Shown here in pieces: positions 24,695-34,264 of a DNA stretch of 64,000 nucleotides. The stretch comes from JAJRVM01 sp963700515. GTDB lineage: Bacteria > Planctomycetota > Planctomycetia > Pirellulales > Pirellulaceae. Below the pieces are notes generated by a model that saw only the letters and a program-made list of their open reading frames with translations, searched no databases and was not told the origin of the DNA. Positions within the stretch are counted from its first letter, which is position 1; every line of letters begins with the position of its first letter. Made by a program: the position numbers and the translations under genes. Where the stretch lies: positions 1 to 64,000 of the forward strand of contig CAVOXY010000001.1 in NCBI GenBank assembly GCA_963700515.1, in the 5' to 3' direction.

Positions 24695-27411
24695 ATGCGA
24701 ACGTGGATCCCCCTCGTGTTCTTGCTGGCCGTGCTGGCATCCTCCGCGGCAGCCAAGGAATTGACTGCGGTAACGTTGTTTGGCTGTGATGAACCAGGAA
24801 CCGTCGATACAGCTTTTCGTTTCAACACCGGTCCGATCGATGGGGCCTGGGACATCTTTCTCTACGAGGGGCCGGTATTTGACCCGGCGAAGGGTGATCC
24901 CCAGAAAATCCACTGGTTGAACAACCCGGCGGATCACACGATCCGCATTCCGCTCGCGCCGGGCGAGCATACGTTTACGTTTCATTGCGACTACACTCGC
25001 AAATGGCCGTTTGTGGGAATGAACCTGTTCTGTGACGGCGCCAACGACCGGGCCGCGATGTCTGTCAAAGCACCGATGGATGAAAGTGGTCCACCCGTAT
25101 CCGGCGTTCACGCAGAACAACTCACGTCATACCATGGGCTGGCCGATCACCGAGATCCCCGCCGCGTGCTCGTTGAGCGCCGGTGGCCCGGATAACGGCA
25201 TCTGGGAGTTTGGCCAGGCCCGCCAGAATCTGAAAATCACCTTGAAGAGTTTCCGTTGTTCGACTGCGCCGGTCGACGGCAACCTCGATTTAGTGGGATC
25301 GCACGAAATCGGTGCCAGCGGTGCAACCCGATATGGTGGGCCAGTTTGTGCTGGAAGTCGAGCCGTGCACGGCCGCTCCACCCGACCTCCTGGTGTGGCT
25401 GCAGACGGTGGCCGGCATGACTGCCGGTGGTCCGAACATGGTAGACCAGTGGAAGGAGCGGCTCGATTGGCAAAACACGCCGGAACCATTTTCGTTCATG
25501 TATGGCGAGACACCTTCCAAGGAGTTTTTCAGGAACTGTCGTCGCACCAGCCAACAGAAACAACTCGACGAACAGCGAACGGCCCACACCGTTGTTTATG
25601 TCGATCCAGAGACAGGATTAGAGGTGCGTTGGGAAGGTGTCGAGTATCCGAGCGTTCAAGACGGTGGAATGGACGCTGCATCTCAAAAACACCGGAACTG
25701 CGGACACGCCGGTCATCAGCAAGATCCAGGCATTGGATTGCCAGCTTTCACGTCACAGCAGCAGTGATGAATTTGAGTTGCACTATAACCGCGGAGACAC
25801 TTGCGCGCCGGACAGCTTTACACCATTAGTCAAGTCGCTTCGTTCCCAATGAAGAGTTTCACTCGGCCCCGGACAACGGACGACCGACCAACGGTGCGTT
25901 TCCCTATTTCAACCTGCGTGCCGGGACGGAAGGAGTGATCGTCGTCGTCGGTTGGCCCGGACAATGGGCCGCCAGGTTTGCCAGGGATGGCGACCGGTCG
26001 ATCAACATTACCGCCGGTCAGGAGCTCACCCACTTACGACTCCATCCGTCGGAAGAAGTACGCACTCCATTGATCGTGCTGCAGTTTGCCGATCAAGGCG
26101 ACTGGATCGATGCGCAAAACACGTGGCGTCGGTGGATGATCCAACACAATCTTCCGCGCCCCGGCGGCAAGCCGCTGCCGCTTCCGATGCTGAATGCCTG
26201 CAGTTCGCACCAGTTTGCCGAGATGACGAAGGCCAACGAAAAGAACCAGATCGAGTTCATCGACAGCTATTTGCAGAAGGGGCTGCAGTTGGACTACTGG
26301 TGGATGGATGCGGGCTGGTACGTCGGGGCGGCAGAGAAAGGTTGGCCCTGGACCGGCACCTGGGAAGTCGATCGCCGGAGCCGACCGATTCCCGAACGGC
26401 TTGCGAGCGATCAGTGATCACGCCCACGCCGAAGGGGTCAAGACGATCGTCTGGTTCGAACCCGAGCGGGTAGCCGGTGGCACCTGGCTGGCCACGGAGC
26501 ATCCGGAATGGATACTTGGCGATGGTGCCGGCGGACTGTTGAACCTGGGCAACCGTGAAGCCTGGAACTGGCTGGTCAATCACATCGACAAGATCATCAC
26601 GCAAGAGGGCATTGATCTCTATCGGCAGGACTACAACATCGACCCGCTCGACTTTTGGCGCCGCAACGACACCGAGGATCGGCAGGGAATGACCGAGAAT
26701 CAGTACGTCATCGGCTATCTGGCCTACTGGGATGAATTGCTTCGCCGCCACCCCGGTATGCTGATTGACTCGTGCGCCTCGGGCGGACGCCGCAATGACC
26801 TGGAGACGATGCGCCGCGCGGTCCCGCTGCTGCGCAGCGATTACCTGTTTGAGCCGGTCGGTCAGCAGGGACATACTTATGGGCTTTCGTTCTGGCTGCC
26901 GTTTCACGGGACCGGCTACACGCCGTCGAACACCGTCGGCTGGGGCTGGGGTACGGGAGGCATTTCGTACGATCCGTACACGCGTCGCAGCAACATGTGT
27001 CCTTCGAATACCGCCTGCTTTGATTTTCGTGCCGAAGTGGACGATGCGTTGATTCAGAAGCTCTACCGCGAGTGGCTGGCAGTGGGAGCCGACTATTTCG
27101 GCGACTATTACCCGCTCACAGCCCATTCGCTCGATCCGGACAAGTGGATCGCCTGGCAATTCCACCGGCCTGAAGCGGATCAGGGAATGATCCAGGCTTT
27201 TCGTCGAGCCGAAAGTAACTTCTTCGGCGGCCAGTTCCGCCTGCATGGGCTTGATCCTGTCGCCCAGTACGAAGTGGCTAATTGCGATGAACCAGCTGAA
27301 GTCGTCCAGACCGGTAAGCAACTGATGGAAGACGGTGTACGCATCACCATCCCGCAGCGCCCCGGCGCCGCGCTGGTGGTCTACAAGCGGATCGAAGCAG
27401 CAACACAGTGA
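24695..27411 (+). pseudogene. Second GH36 alpha-galactosidase, at least five frame breaks
   Basis: Signal peptide MRTWIPLVFLLAVLASSAAA; GTG 24686 is an alternative start. A carbohydrate-binding-like N-terminal domain follows (FNTGPIDGAWDIFLYEG). The GH36 core is then spread over several frames with breaks near 25090, 25305, 25655, 25850 and 26370. The longest intact piece (26400-27411) holds the nucleophile Asp in LYRQDYNIDP and the acid/base region DSCASGGRRNDLETMRRAVPLLRSDY. All parts of the family are present in order, nothing large is missing, and the only damage is single-base shifts. Either a recently dead gene or a stretch of poor sequence quality. It is a different GH36 subgroup from the neighbour at 21402. 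Confidence 0.8.
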
Positions 27412-27480
27412 GTCGCACTGCGCCGCGGCTGGAGCAACCACGCTGCTCGGCCACGAAGAGGTCCCGAGTATCTGAATCAC

Positions 27481-28986
27481 CTACACGCCGGCTGACACCA
27501 CCGCCGGGCCGGTTCCAGCCGTTTCCAGTGTGCGCGCCAGCCGTCGGCGGAAACGTACGTGTCGCCGCCGAGTCGACTCCACCAACGGGCGCCAGACGAT
27601 GGCGGTCAGCCGATGCCGAATCAGCTGGTGCCAGAAGCGATTGGACCGTTTGTAGAGATACGACATGGCCAGGTAGGGGAGAATTGCTCGCACATCCCGC
27701 GGCTTTCGTACCCAGATCGAACGATGTGAGAAGAGCCGTTGATAGCACCAGCCATAACCTTCGGCCAGCTGCTCTGGCGTCATGTGGCGCGGTTGGAAAA
27801 CCACGTGTGCCGTATCGTATCGGCTCCAGTCCCGGTGCAAGATCCGACCGTCTGCTTCCATCTTCGTAAACAAAGGTGTGCCGGGATAAGGCGTGAGAAG
27901 ATGAAACGTGGCACATTCCAATCGGTTCTGTTCTATCCAGTCCACCGTGGTGGCAAACACATCCTCTCGGTCGTGATCGAATCCTAACACGAAACTGCCG
28001 TTTACTTGGATGCCGTTGTCGTGCAAGATCGCCACGCGCCGAGCATAGTCTTGGGCCGACGGACTCTTCTTCCGGGCCTCGACAATATTTCCGTCTTGCA
28101 GCGATTCAAATCCGACAAACACGCCGGTACACCCAGCCAACGCCATGTGACGCACCAACTGCGGGTCATCTGTCACGTCGATACTCACGGCGGCACTCCA
28201 GATTCTATTGAGTGGTTTTAGAGCCGCACAGAGCTCGCACAAGTATTCCGGGCGAGAACCCAAGTTGTTATCGGTGAAGACGCCGTATGGCTGGCCATCC
28301 TGCTCAAACTCTTCTACGATCTGGGTTACATCTCGCGTCAAATAGGGCACGTGTAGATCGCGTGTCGCCAGATAGCAGAAGCCACATCGGTTGTGGCAGC
28401 CACGCGTCGCAATCAAGCTGGTTGTGGTCAGAAAACTGCGCCGTGGCAACAGGTCGCGCCGCGGCGGCGGATCATCGCGGTACGGTCGGCGAAAGTCGCC
28501 GCGATAGACCTGCTGTAGCTTCCCCGAAGACACATCCTGTAGTATTCGGCCCCATAACTGCACGCCCTCGCCGACGGCAATGGCATCGGCGTGTGGTGCA
28601 ACTTCCTCAGGACATGAAATGACATGCAGTCCGCCCATAATCACTTTCGCGCCGCGCCGGCGATACCAGCGAGCCAGGGCGTAAGCACGCTCAGCGAACG
28701 TCAGATGGACCGTGATCCCAACGACCTGAGGAAATGGATCATGCGGCGGTGGTCCCATCAGTAGATTCTCGTCCCAGTATCGCACTTGCCAATCGGGTGG
28801 CGTACTGGCGGCAATACTCGTCAGCGCCAGACTCGGCGTCAGCACATGCTTGCCAAAACTCGCATGCGGATCCTTCGCGTAGAACGGGTTGATCAGCAGC
28901 GCCGTGCAAGGTGTGGGCGGAGCAGGGACAAGCTGTTCGTCTAACGCTGGAGCAATACGCAGTACGTCGGGGATCCACAAGTTCAT
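27481..28986 (-). CDS. B12-binding radical SAM protein
   Basis: 501 residues from MNLWIPDVLRIAP; AAAGGAG just upstream decides this start. A cobalamin-binding-like N-terminal domain (about 27-150: LLINPFYAKDP, VVGITVHLTFAERAYALARW, AKVIMGGLHVISCPEEV, GEGVQLW) is followed by a radical SAM core with the 4Fe-4S motif RGCHNRCGFC (Cys 197, 201, 204). The C-terminal part contains TPYPGTPLF and YGWCYQRLFS. Proteins of this architecture carry out methylations or rearrangements on lipids, tetrapyrroles or hopanoids; the substrate cannot be told here. A dyad resembling the operator of the adjacent regulator operon lies just upstream of the ribosome site (29000-29018), so it is probably regulated by that protein. 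Confidence 0.85.
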   Translation of the reverse strand: MNLWIPDVLRIAPALDEQLVPAPPTPCTALLINPFYAKDPHASFGKHVLTPSLALTSIAASTPPDWQVRYWDENLLMGPPPHDPFPQVVGITVHLTFAERAYALARWYRRRGAKVIMGGLHVISCPEEVAPHADAIAVGEGVQLWGRILQDVSSGKLQQVYRGDFRRPYRDDPPPRRDLLPRRSFLTTTSLIATRGCHNRCGFCYLATRDLHVPYLTRDVTQIVEEFEQDGQPYGVFTDNNLGSRPEYLCELCAALKPLNRIWSAAVSIDVTDDPQLVRHMALAGCTGVFVGFESLQDGNIVEARKKSPSAQDYARRVAILHDNGIQVNGSFVLGFDHDREDVFATTVDWIEQNRLECATFHLLTPYPGTPLFTKMEADGRILHRDWSRYDTAHVVFQPRHMTPEQLAEGYGWCYQRLFSHRSIWVRKPRDVRAILPYLAMSYLYKRSNRFWHQLIRHRLTAIVWRPLVESTRRRHVRFRRRLARTLETAGTGPAVVSAGV

Positions 28987-28999
28987 GTTGCTCCTTTCC

Positions 29000-29018
29000 A
29001 ACTTTGTATCACAGAGTT
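29000..29018. promoter_or_regulatory. Operator-like dyad in front of radical SAM gene
   Basis: AACTTTG-TATCA-CAGAGTT, an imperfect 7-5-7 inverted repeat centred 23 bp upstream of the start. It shares 16 of 19 positions with the perfect dyad at 30076-30094 in front of the neighbouring regulator operon, including the identical AACTTTGTAT half. It is likely a binding site for the winged-helix regulator encoded at 29045. Confidence 0.55.
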
Positions 29019-29044
29019 AAAAGCCAAAAAAAAGAGGCGCCGGA

Positions 29045-29452
29045 CTAGGAAGTCGACCAACCGGTGCGCAGCGGCGGGGTGGACGGGGCCGACTTTTCAA
29101 AGGTTTTGGCCGCATCGGCAATCACCTGCTCCAGCTCGTGAAGATACTTGAGAAAGGCGGCGCGGCCCGCGCGCGTGACGAGACACAACGTACGGGAGTT
29201 GCGCCCTCGACCTTCCTTTTCGATGTCCACGAAGCCTGCCTCCTGCAAGACAGCCAAGTGGCGATTCAGATTCCCGTCGGACAAGGCGCAGAGAACGCGT
29301 AGATCGGAAAACGACAAGCCTGCAGGTTGTGTCGTCAGAGAAGTCATGATGCCTAATCGTGCTTTTTCGTGGAAAACCCGATCGAGCCCTTCATAAGCGA
29401 AGCGACCCTCGCCCGGTTGGCGCGAGCCGTCGGTACGTTTACGCGCTTTCAT
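29045..29452 (-). CDS. Winged-helix transcriptional regulator
   Basis: 135 residues from MKARKRTDGSRQ; AGGA is upstream and the start overlaps the end of the membrane-protein gene by 14 nt, so they form one operon. The middle segment RLGIMTSLTTQ...LSFSDLRVLCALSDGNLNRHLAVLQEAGFVDIEKEG...RTLCLVTRAGRAAF (described in pieces) is a clear winged helix of the ArsR/HTH_34 type: recognition helix around LSDGNLNRHLAVLQ and wing around KEGRGRNSRT. It probably represses its own operon and the adjacent radical SAM gene through the AACTTTG dyads. Confidence 0.8.
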   Translation of the reverse strand: MKARKRTDGSRQPGEGRFAYEGLDRVFHEKARLGIMTSLTTQPAGLSFSDLRVLCALSDGNLNRHLAVLQEAGFVDIEKEGRGRNSRTLCLVTRAGRAAFLKYLHELEQVIADAAKTFEKSAPSTPPLRTGWSTS

Positions 29453-30053
29453 CTTCTGGTTCCTGCTGACGATAAAGAACTGCGGCCGTGATCCATTGCC
29501 CCACGGCAAACGTGACCACCATCGTCCAAGGCCTGAGTGCTTGCTCGGCCTGCCCCCACCGCAGGCACACAAGTCCTGCTATCAGGTAGTACAGAGCTAC
29601 CGCAATACTCCCCGCCGGCAAATACGCGGAAGAAGCGAAGATCCCCAGGCTGAAAATAATGGACCAGAGCGCCGGCAACAGGGCGGCATGCTGGGGACAG
29701 AACGCCGCCATGCCCCAGGTCGTCACCGCACCGGCCACGACACACGGAAGAAACTGCCGGACAGTGGTCAATGTTTGCCGCCGAGCGTGTGGGGAGTCGC
29801 TCCGCTGCCAACGCACCAGCACTTCCAGGCCCACCACCACCACGCTGACTGCGGCCACGCAAACCCACAACAGTAAATATCTCGCCAAGTCTTCCAGGGG
29901 ATGGGCGATCCAATTTGCCTGCAAGAACGCCGCCCCCAGAGCCAGGAAACCGCTCAGGGCAATGGTGGCTGAACGGTAACAGCAGTACTGCCGGGTGCGT
30001 GCCAGTTGCAGCTGGATGGAGCGCACTTGACTCAGCGCCTCATCGACTCGCAT
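29439..30053 (-). CDS. Multi-spanning membrane protein in regulator operon
   Basis: 204 residues from MRVDEALSQVRSIQLQLARTRQY, behind GAGGGGAGC. After an amphipathic N-terminus there are five or six hydrophobic segments (IALSGFLALGAAFL, YLLLWVCVAAVSVVVVGL, FLPCVVAGAVTTWGMAAF, LPALWSIIFSLGIFASSAY, VALYYLIAGLVCL, MVVTFAVGQWITAAVLY). No catalytic motif. Pairs of such membrane proteins with a small winged-helix regulator recur in planctomycetes and acidobacteria (recalled, not checked); the role is unknown, possibly signal input. It is the first gene of the operon, 23 bp downstream of the perfect dyad. Confidence 0.75.
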   Translation of the reverse strand: MRVDEALSQVRSIQLQLARTRQYCCYRSATIALSGFLALGAAFLQANWIAHPLEDLARYLLLWVCVAAVSVVVVGLEVLVRWQRSDSPHARRQTLTTVRQFLPCVVAGAVTTWGMAAFCPQHAALLPALWSIIFSLGIFASSAYLPAGSIAVALYYLIAGLVCLRWGQAEQALRPWTMVVTFAVGQWITAAVLYRQQEPEDESA

Positions 30054-30075
30054 CGCAGAGCTCCCCTCGAGATAT

Positions 30076-30094
30076 AACTTTGTATTGCAAAGTT
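30076..30094. promoter_or_regulatory. Perfect operator-like dyad of regulator operon
   Basis: AACTTTG-TATTG-CAAAGTT, a perfect 7-bp inverted repeat with a 5-bp spacer, 23-41 bp upstream of the membrane-protein start. This position suits a repressor site overlapping the promoter or leader, consistent with autoregulation by the downstream winged-helix protein. Confidence 0.65.
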
Positions 30095-30313
30095 TACCAA
30101 ATGGGGTGGCCAAGTCAAGTCTGTTTAACCGCGATGGCCGCAGGCCTGCGTGCTGGATGGTGGCGCTCCCAGGGAATCCCCGTTCGCCAATCGTACCCAC
30201 CTCACCACGCCCCAGACGCTCGCGCCGCGTGGTATGATCATCGATACCGTCAACCGCACGTCGGGCACGCCGAGCATTACCCACTATTGCATCTCACCTC
30301 GAAGGACACCGTC

Positions 30314-31805
30314 ATGAAAACTCCGATTGCCGCCATCCTGGCGGTTGTTCTATCGTTCAACTCGCACGCCTCAGCGTCGGACATCGTTGCCTGGCCCGCG
30401 CCACCAGACGAAGCGGTTGCGGAAAACTACGAATTGACGGTCAACACGCAGCCGGTTGCGGTCTACGCCTGCCGGGTTTCGGCAGTACCGTTGAACCAGG
30501 TCTGGCCCGGATATCAGCGTCCCCTGGACCAGACGGAGCTAGCCGGGTTCGCCTGCTGGGACATGGTGCAACCGGTGACGGTTCAGATCCGGGTAAAGCA
30601 ACAGGTGGAATCCGTCGTGGTGCGACCGTTGTCGCTGGGTATTCAGGCACGTAGCGAATGCGAATACCATCTCGTTCACCTTAGAGCGACCGGTACCACT
30701 GGTCGTGGAGGTCAATGGATCACATCATGCGCTGCATCTGTTCGCCAGTGCGCCCGAGCAGGACGCACCCGCGGCAGACACACCGGGCATCCATTACTTT
30801 GGACCGGGAGTGCATCGCCCTGGCAAGATAATCTTGCAGAGCAACGAGAGCGTCTATATCGCCGGCGGTGCGGTGGTTTACGGCAGTATCCAGGCCCAGG
30901 GCGCCTCGAATCTGCGGATCGCAGGGCGCGGCATCCTGGATGTGAGCCCCTTCGAACGCGGCCAGGGTGGCGGTGCCGTGCGTCTCACCGACTGCTCGGA
31001 CGTAACCGTCGAGGGGATTGTGATGCGGGATCCCGATGTCTGGTGTTGCAGCCTGTTTGGCTGTCGCAACGTGACGATCTCCAGCGTCAAGCTGGTCGGC
31101 CTGTGGCGTTACAATGCCGACGGCATCGACGTCTGCAATAGCCAGGACGTGGTCGTTCAAGACTGTTTCGTGCGTGCTTTCGACGACGCCCTGGTGATTA
31201 AAGGGCTGAAGTTCGGCAACAAGTCGCTGGACGATCGCCCGGTGCGCAACGTCACATTCCGTCGCTGCACGGTCTGGTGTGATTGGGGTCGAGCCATGGA
31301 AATTGGTGCGGAGACGTGCGCACCGGAAATCGCCGACATCACGTTTGAAGACTGCGACATTATACGGACGACTCACATTGCGATGGACATCCAGCATGGT
31401 GACCGGGCCACGGTGCGCAATATTCGCTTCGAGAACATCCGCGTGGAGATCGATGATTGGAATCCGCGGCCGCGCATGCAACAGACCCGTGACGAAAAGT
31501 ACCCGGAGAATCTACAAGACGCCTACTGTCCGGCGTTGCTGGAGATCATCATCCGCAACAACTTCTACTCCAAAGACGAACAGCGCGGCATCGTACGCGA
31601 CATTCTCTTCAAAGATATCTCCGTGACCAGCGGACTGCAGCCACCTTCTTCATTCCGAGGTTTCGATGCAGAACACACGGTTTCAGGCGTGACGATCCAG
31701 AGTCTTCGATTTGGTGACACACCGGTTCAGAACGCCGACGAGGCGCAGCTGAAGATTGGTCCGCATGTGCAGGGCGTGAAGTTCGTTCCAGCGGCAACCG
31801 AATGA
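30314..31805 (+). CDS. Secreted GH28-like right-handed beta-helix protein (one frameshift)
   Basis: Signal peptide MKTPIAAILAVVLSFNSHASA. An Ig-like N-terminal part ends ...RPLSLGIQ, then a one-base shift near 30648-30660 leads into ISFTLERPVPLVVEVNGSHHALHLF and the beta-helix. GH28 polygalacturonase signatures are partly kept: NADGIDVCNSQDV (usual NTDG), AFDDALVIKG (usual GDDC). The expected GHG is replaced by a segment reading RAMEIGAET and the RIK-type motif is not obvious. It may be an active enzyme of an outlying GH28 group or a binding protein. Substrate likely pectic or related polyuronide. It is followed by the 67-bp repeat array. Confidence 0.75.
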
Positions 31806-31980
31806 TGTGGGGATGTGTGCAATTCTTGCCGACAGATCGGGACCATGGGCCGAGCAAGCGCGGGGCGGCAAAACGGTGGCTCGCCGAGGCCGAAACAGGC
31901 CGCGGCTTGATTCAGTCGCGAAGGCGATCCGGTGTGATGGTGTGTTGGGGACGCGACCGACAGTGTGTCATGGTGTGAAG
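31806..31980. other. Non-coding stretch before repeat array
   Basis: GC-rich, no convincing ORF. Together with the array and up to 32335 it forms a 530-bp space between two convergent genes. Confidence 0.4.
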
Positions 31981-32275
31981 GTAGCTGACCAGTTGTGGCC
32001 CCGCCGGGATCAACCCGGCGGAAGCCTGCCAGGCAAATCGCATCACCGTAGCTGACCAGTTGTGGCCCCGCCGGGATCAACCCGGCGGAAGCCTGCCAGG
32101 CAAATCGCATCACCCTAGCTGACCAGTTGTGGTCCCGCCGGGATCAACCCGGCGGAAGCCTGCCAGGCAAATCGCATCACCCTAGCTGACCAGTTGTGGC
32201 CCCGCCGGGATCAACCCGGCGGAAGCCTGCCTGACAGATCACATCGTGCTGGCTGACCAGTCGGTCCTCCGCCGA
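31981..32275. repeat. Tandem array of 67-bp hairpin repeats
   Basis: Four near-identical 67-bp units start at 31981, 32048, 32115 and 32182, and a fifth, degenerate partial unit starts at 32249. Each unit contains a perfect hairpin CCGCCGGG-ATCAA-CCCGGCGG. Units 1-4 differ at only a few bases (one C/T change just before the hairpin, changes at the unit boundary, and a diverged end of unit 4), so expansion is recent. The array sits between the 3' ends of converging genes. Confidence 0.9.
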
Positions 32276-32335
32276 CGATAATGGTCTGCAATGGTGGCCA
32301 GGATCGCAGGTTGCGCTCATTGCCTACCGCCGTTT

Positions 32336-33787
32336 TCAGAACGCCAGTGCGATCCACCAGATGTACATGTAGCCCAAGGCATCAACCGATTGCCAGATGC
32401 GCTGGCAGAGTTGCTCATCACCCTGAATGGGCGGCATCTGCTCTCGGGCCTGGTCCCAGGGCGTGCATACGCCTGGGGGACGTGGGCCACGATCCATTGC
32501 CATGAAACCGCCGGCTTCGGTACCGGGCGATGACGTGCTGGGCGGCGAAGTGTTGGGCACATCGATCGGTTGAACAGGCGCTGCGTGGCCGCGTGAATAC
32601 ACACCATACTCGCGCGCGGCGTCGGTCATGGCGCGGATGTTCTCCACCTTGGCATCGTTCTGCACGATCGCGCTGGCATCGACAATGTATCCACCATCGC
32701 GTGCGACACCCTCGATCACTTTCCTGCAGCGCTGTCGCACCTGCTCGGGCGTCCCGAACGCCAGCAGGTAGGTCGGTATGCCGCCGCTCAGGCAGAACTT
32801 GTGGCCCAGCACGCGATGAGCCTGGAAGATATCACCCTGATCGACATGGTATACGATGCTCTGATCAGGCAACTCGGCAAACGCTTCCAGGTGATGGTCC
32901 CAGTTGCCTTCCGCGTAGAACAACGTCTGATGACCAGCAGCCCACAATTCTTGAACCACAGGCTTAAGCGTCGGCCAGAAGATGTTGGCAAACTGCCGAG
33001 GGTTGATAAACGGCACGCAACCGCGATGCATCCAGAAGCCGATCGGAACGTTCCTCTTGGGATCGGCGGTCGCCAGGGCAAAGTGGGTCAGATGCGGCGC
33101 CAAGGCCTCGCATGCCGCCAGCACCTTCTTCGGCTGCTGAAACAGATCGTCGACCAGCCCCACATAGCCACGCAGCTTGTCGGCGATGAAATCGAGCGGC
33201 GCTCGCAGCATGCCCGCTATGGCCGACACCGTACCACACTCCGTCCGCAGCCGTTCTTCCTGCACACCCCACGCCTGGAAGAACTGCATCATCGCCATCG
33301 CGCCCTTGACGAGCGACAGGTTGTGCTCAAGCGTCACTTGGCCACCTACACCACTTAACGGACGCGCCACGCGAGGCAACCAGACGTTGTATAAGAAACC
33401 AGTCGGATCCTCGATCAGCTGATCGTACTCGTCCGCCTTCATCCAGGCGTCGTCCACCGACGGTTCCCGGTACTGGTGCCCCACGTTGGCCGGCACGTCA
33501 ATGCCGGGGATCATGTAGTAACGAAGTCCCATGGCCTGAGTCATGCCGGTCCAAGTGGCCAGCATGTTGGGGACAATCGCATCCCAATCGAAATCCGCAG
33601 CGCACCGGCGTGCCGCGGCAAAGGCGTTCTCGTAGTCGTGCGCCATTTCCTGGCACGTGTATCCGGCGTAGACTCCGGTGAATTCCGCAACAAACGGCCG
33701 GATCGGCACCTGGTCCGGCTGCTCGTTCCGCATCGCCGTCGTGTAACGGTCCAAACGCTGCTGATAGCGTGTGACTATATCCGACAT
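32336..33787 (-). CDS. Uroporphyrinogen decarboxylase-fold protein (UroD/MtaA-like)
   Basis: 483 residues. Start ATG 33787 preceded by GGGAGCC. The sequence follows the UroD/MtaA barrel: N-terminal RYTTAMRNEQPDQVPIRPFVAEF, then LSLVKGAMAMMQFFQAWG, GFWMHRGCVPFINPRQF with His/Cys that could bind zinc, FYAEGNWDHHLEAF, VDQGDIFQAHRVLGHKFCLSGGIPTYLLAFGTPEQV and GGYIVDASAIVQNDAKVENI. True UroD is about 350 residues; this longer form with an about 70-residue C-terminal extension matches the methyltransferase-related branch found in planctomycete gene clusters without heme genes. Probably a corrinoid or small-molecule methyltransferase or decarboxylase. It lies upstream-adjacent to an enolase-like and a kinase gene on the same strand. 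Confidence 0.8.
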   Translation of the reverse strand: MSDIVTRYQQRLDRYTTAMRNEQPDQVPIRPFVAEFTGVYAGYTCQEMAHDYENAFAAARRCAADFDWDAIVPNMLATWTGMTQAMGLRYYMIPGIDVPANVGHQYREPSVDDAWMKADEYDQLIEDPTGFLYNVWLPRVARPLSGVGGQVTLEHNLSLVKGAMAMMQFFQAWGVQEERLRTECGTVSAIAGMLRAPLDFIADKLRGYVGLVDDLFQQPKKVLAACEALAPHLTHFALATADPKRNVPIGFWMHRGCVPFINPRQFANIFWPTLKPVVQELWAAGHQTLFYAEGNWDHHLEAFAELPDQSIVYHVDQGDIFQAHRVLGHKFCLSGGIPTYLLAFGTPEQVRQRCRKVIEGVARDGGYIVDASAIVQNDAKVENIRAMTDAAREYGVYSRGHAAPVQPIDVPNTSPPSTSSPGTEAGGFMAMDRGPRPPGVCTPWDQAREQMPPIQGDEQLCQRIWQSVDALGYMYIWWIALAF

Positions 33788-34264
33788 GAGTAAGGCTCCC
33801 GGTGCTCAAAAACAGTCCTTGTGGGGAATGATCGAGGAATTAGGAGCGGGGAATGCAAAGTGAAATGGGGCATGGAAAAGGGACGGTGAGCGTTTTGCGT
33901 AGCGCAGGGCCATCTGCATATATCATTCCTTCCCGCGCACATTCGCAGCCCCAGCCGACGGCGTGGCCGATCCAGGACGGAGATGCGATCCGTCGCTGCA
34001 CGAAAACATCGCCCATCAACTTCTACCTTTCACCCGTTCCCACTTCTCCCTGTTTTTCACTTCTCCCTGTTTTTCACTTTGCACTTTGCACTTTGCATTT
34101 TCCACTTTGCATTTTCCACTTTGCACTTTTCCACTTTTCACTTTTCACTTTCCACTTTCCACTTTGCACACTTCATCCACTATTTGCCATTCCTTCATGG
34201 AGCCAGTGGTCGCAGCCAACGCGTGGCGGCAGGATACCGCGCCCGCAAAGAGGTGCTCGACCGT
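33788..34264. other. Intergenic region with pyrimidine repeats
   Basis: No believable ORF. It contains the CACTTT-type simple repeat (34041-34170); the remaining sequence shows no recognised signal. Confidence 0.5.
34041..34170. repeat. Low-complexity CACTTT/CATTTTC pyrimidine tract
   Basis: Irregular tandem copies of 7-13-base units (CACTTTG, CATTTTC, CACTTTTC, CACTTCTCCCTGTTTTT), about 130 bp, nearly all pyrimidine plus A on the plus strand. It looks like slippage-derived satellite sequence in an intergenic space. Confidence 0.85.

Noticed and set aside
26257..27480. Long minus-strand ORF of 407 codons
   Set aside because: Antisense shadow of the second GH36 gene, whose catalytic motifs are on the plus strand.
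31981..32275. CRISPR array
   Set aside because: The repeats are contiguous 67-bp units without variable spacers, and no cas genes are present.
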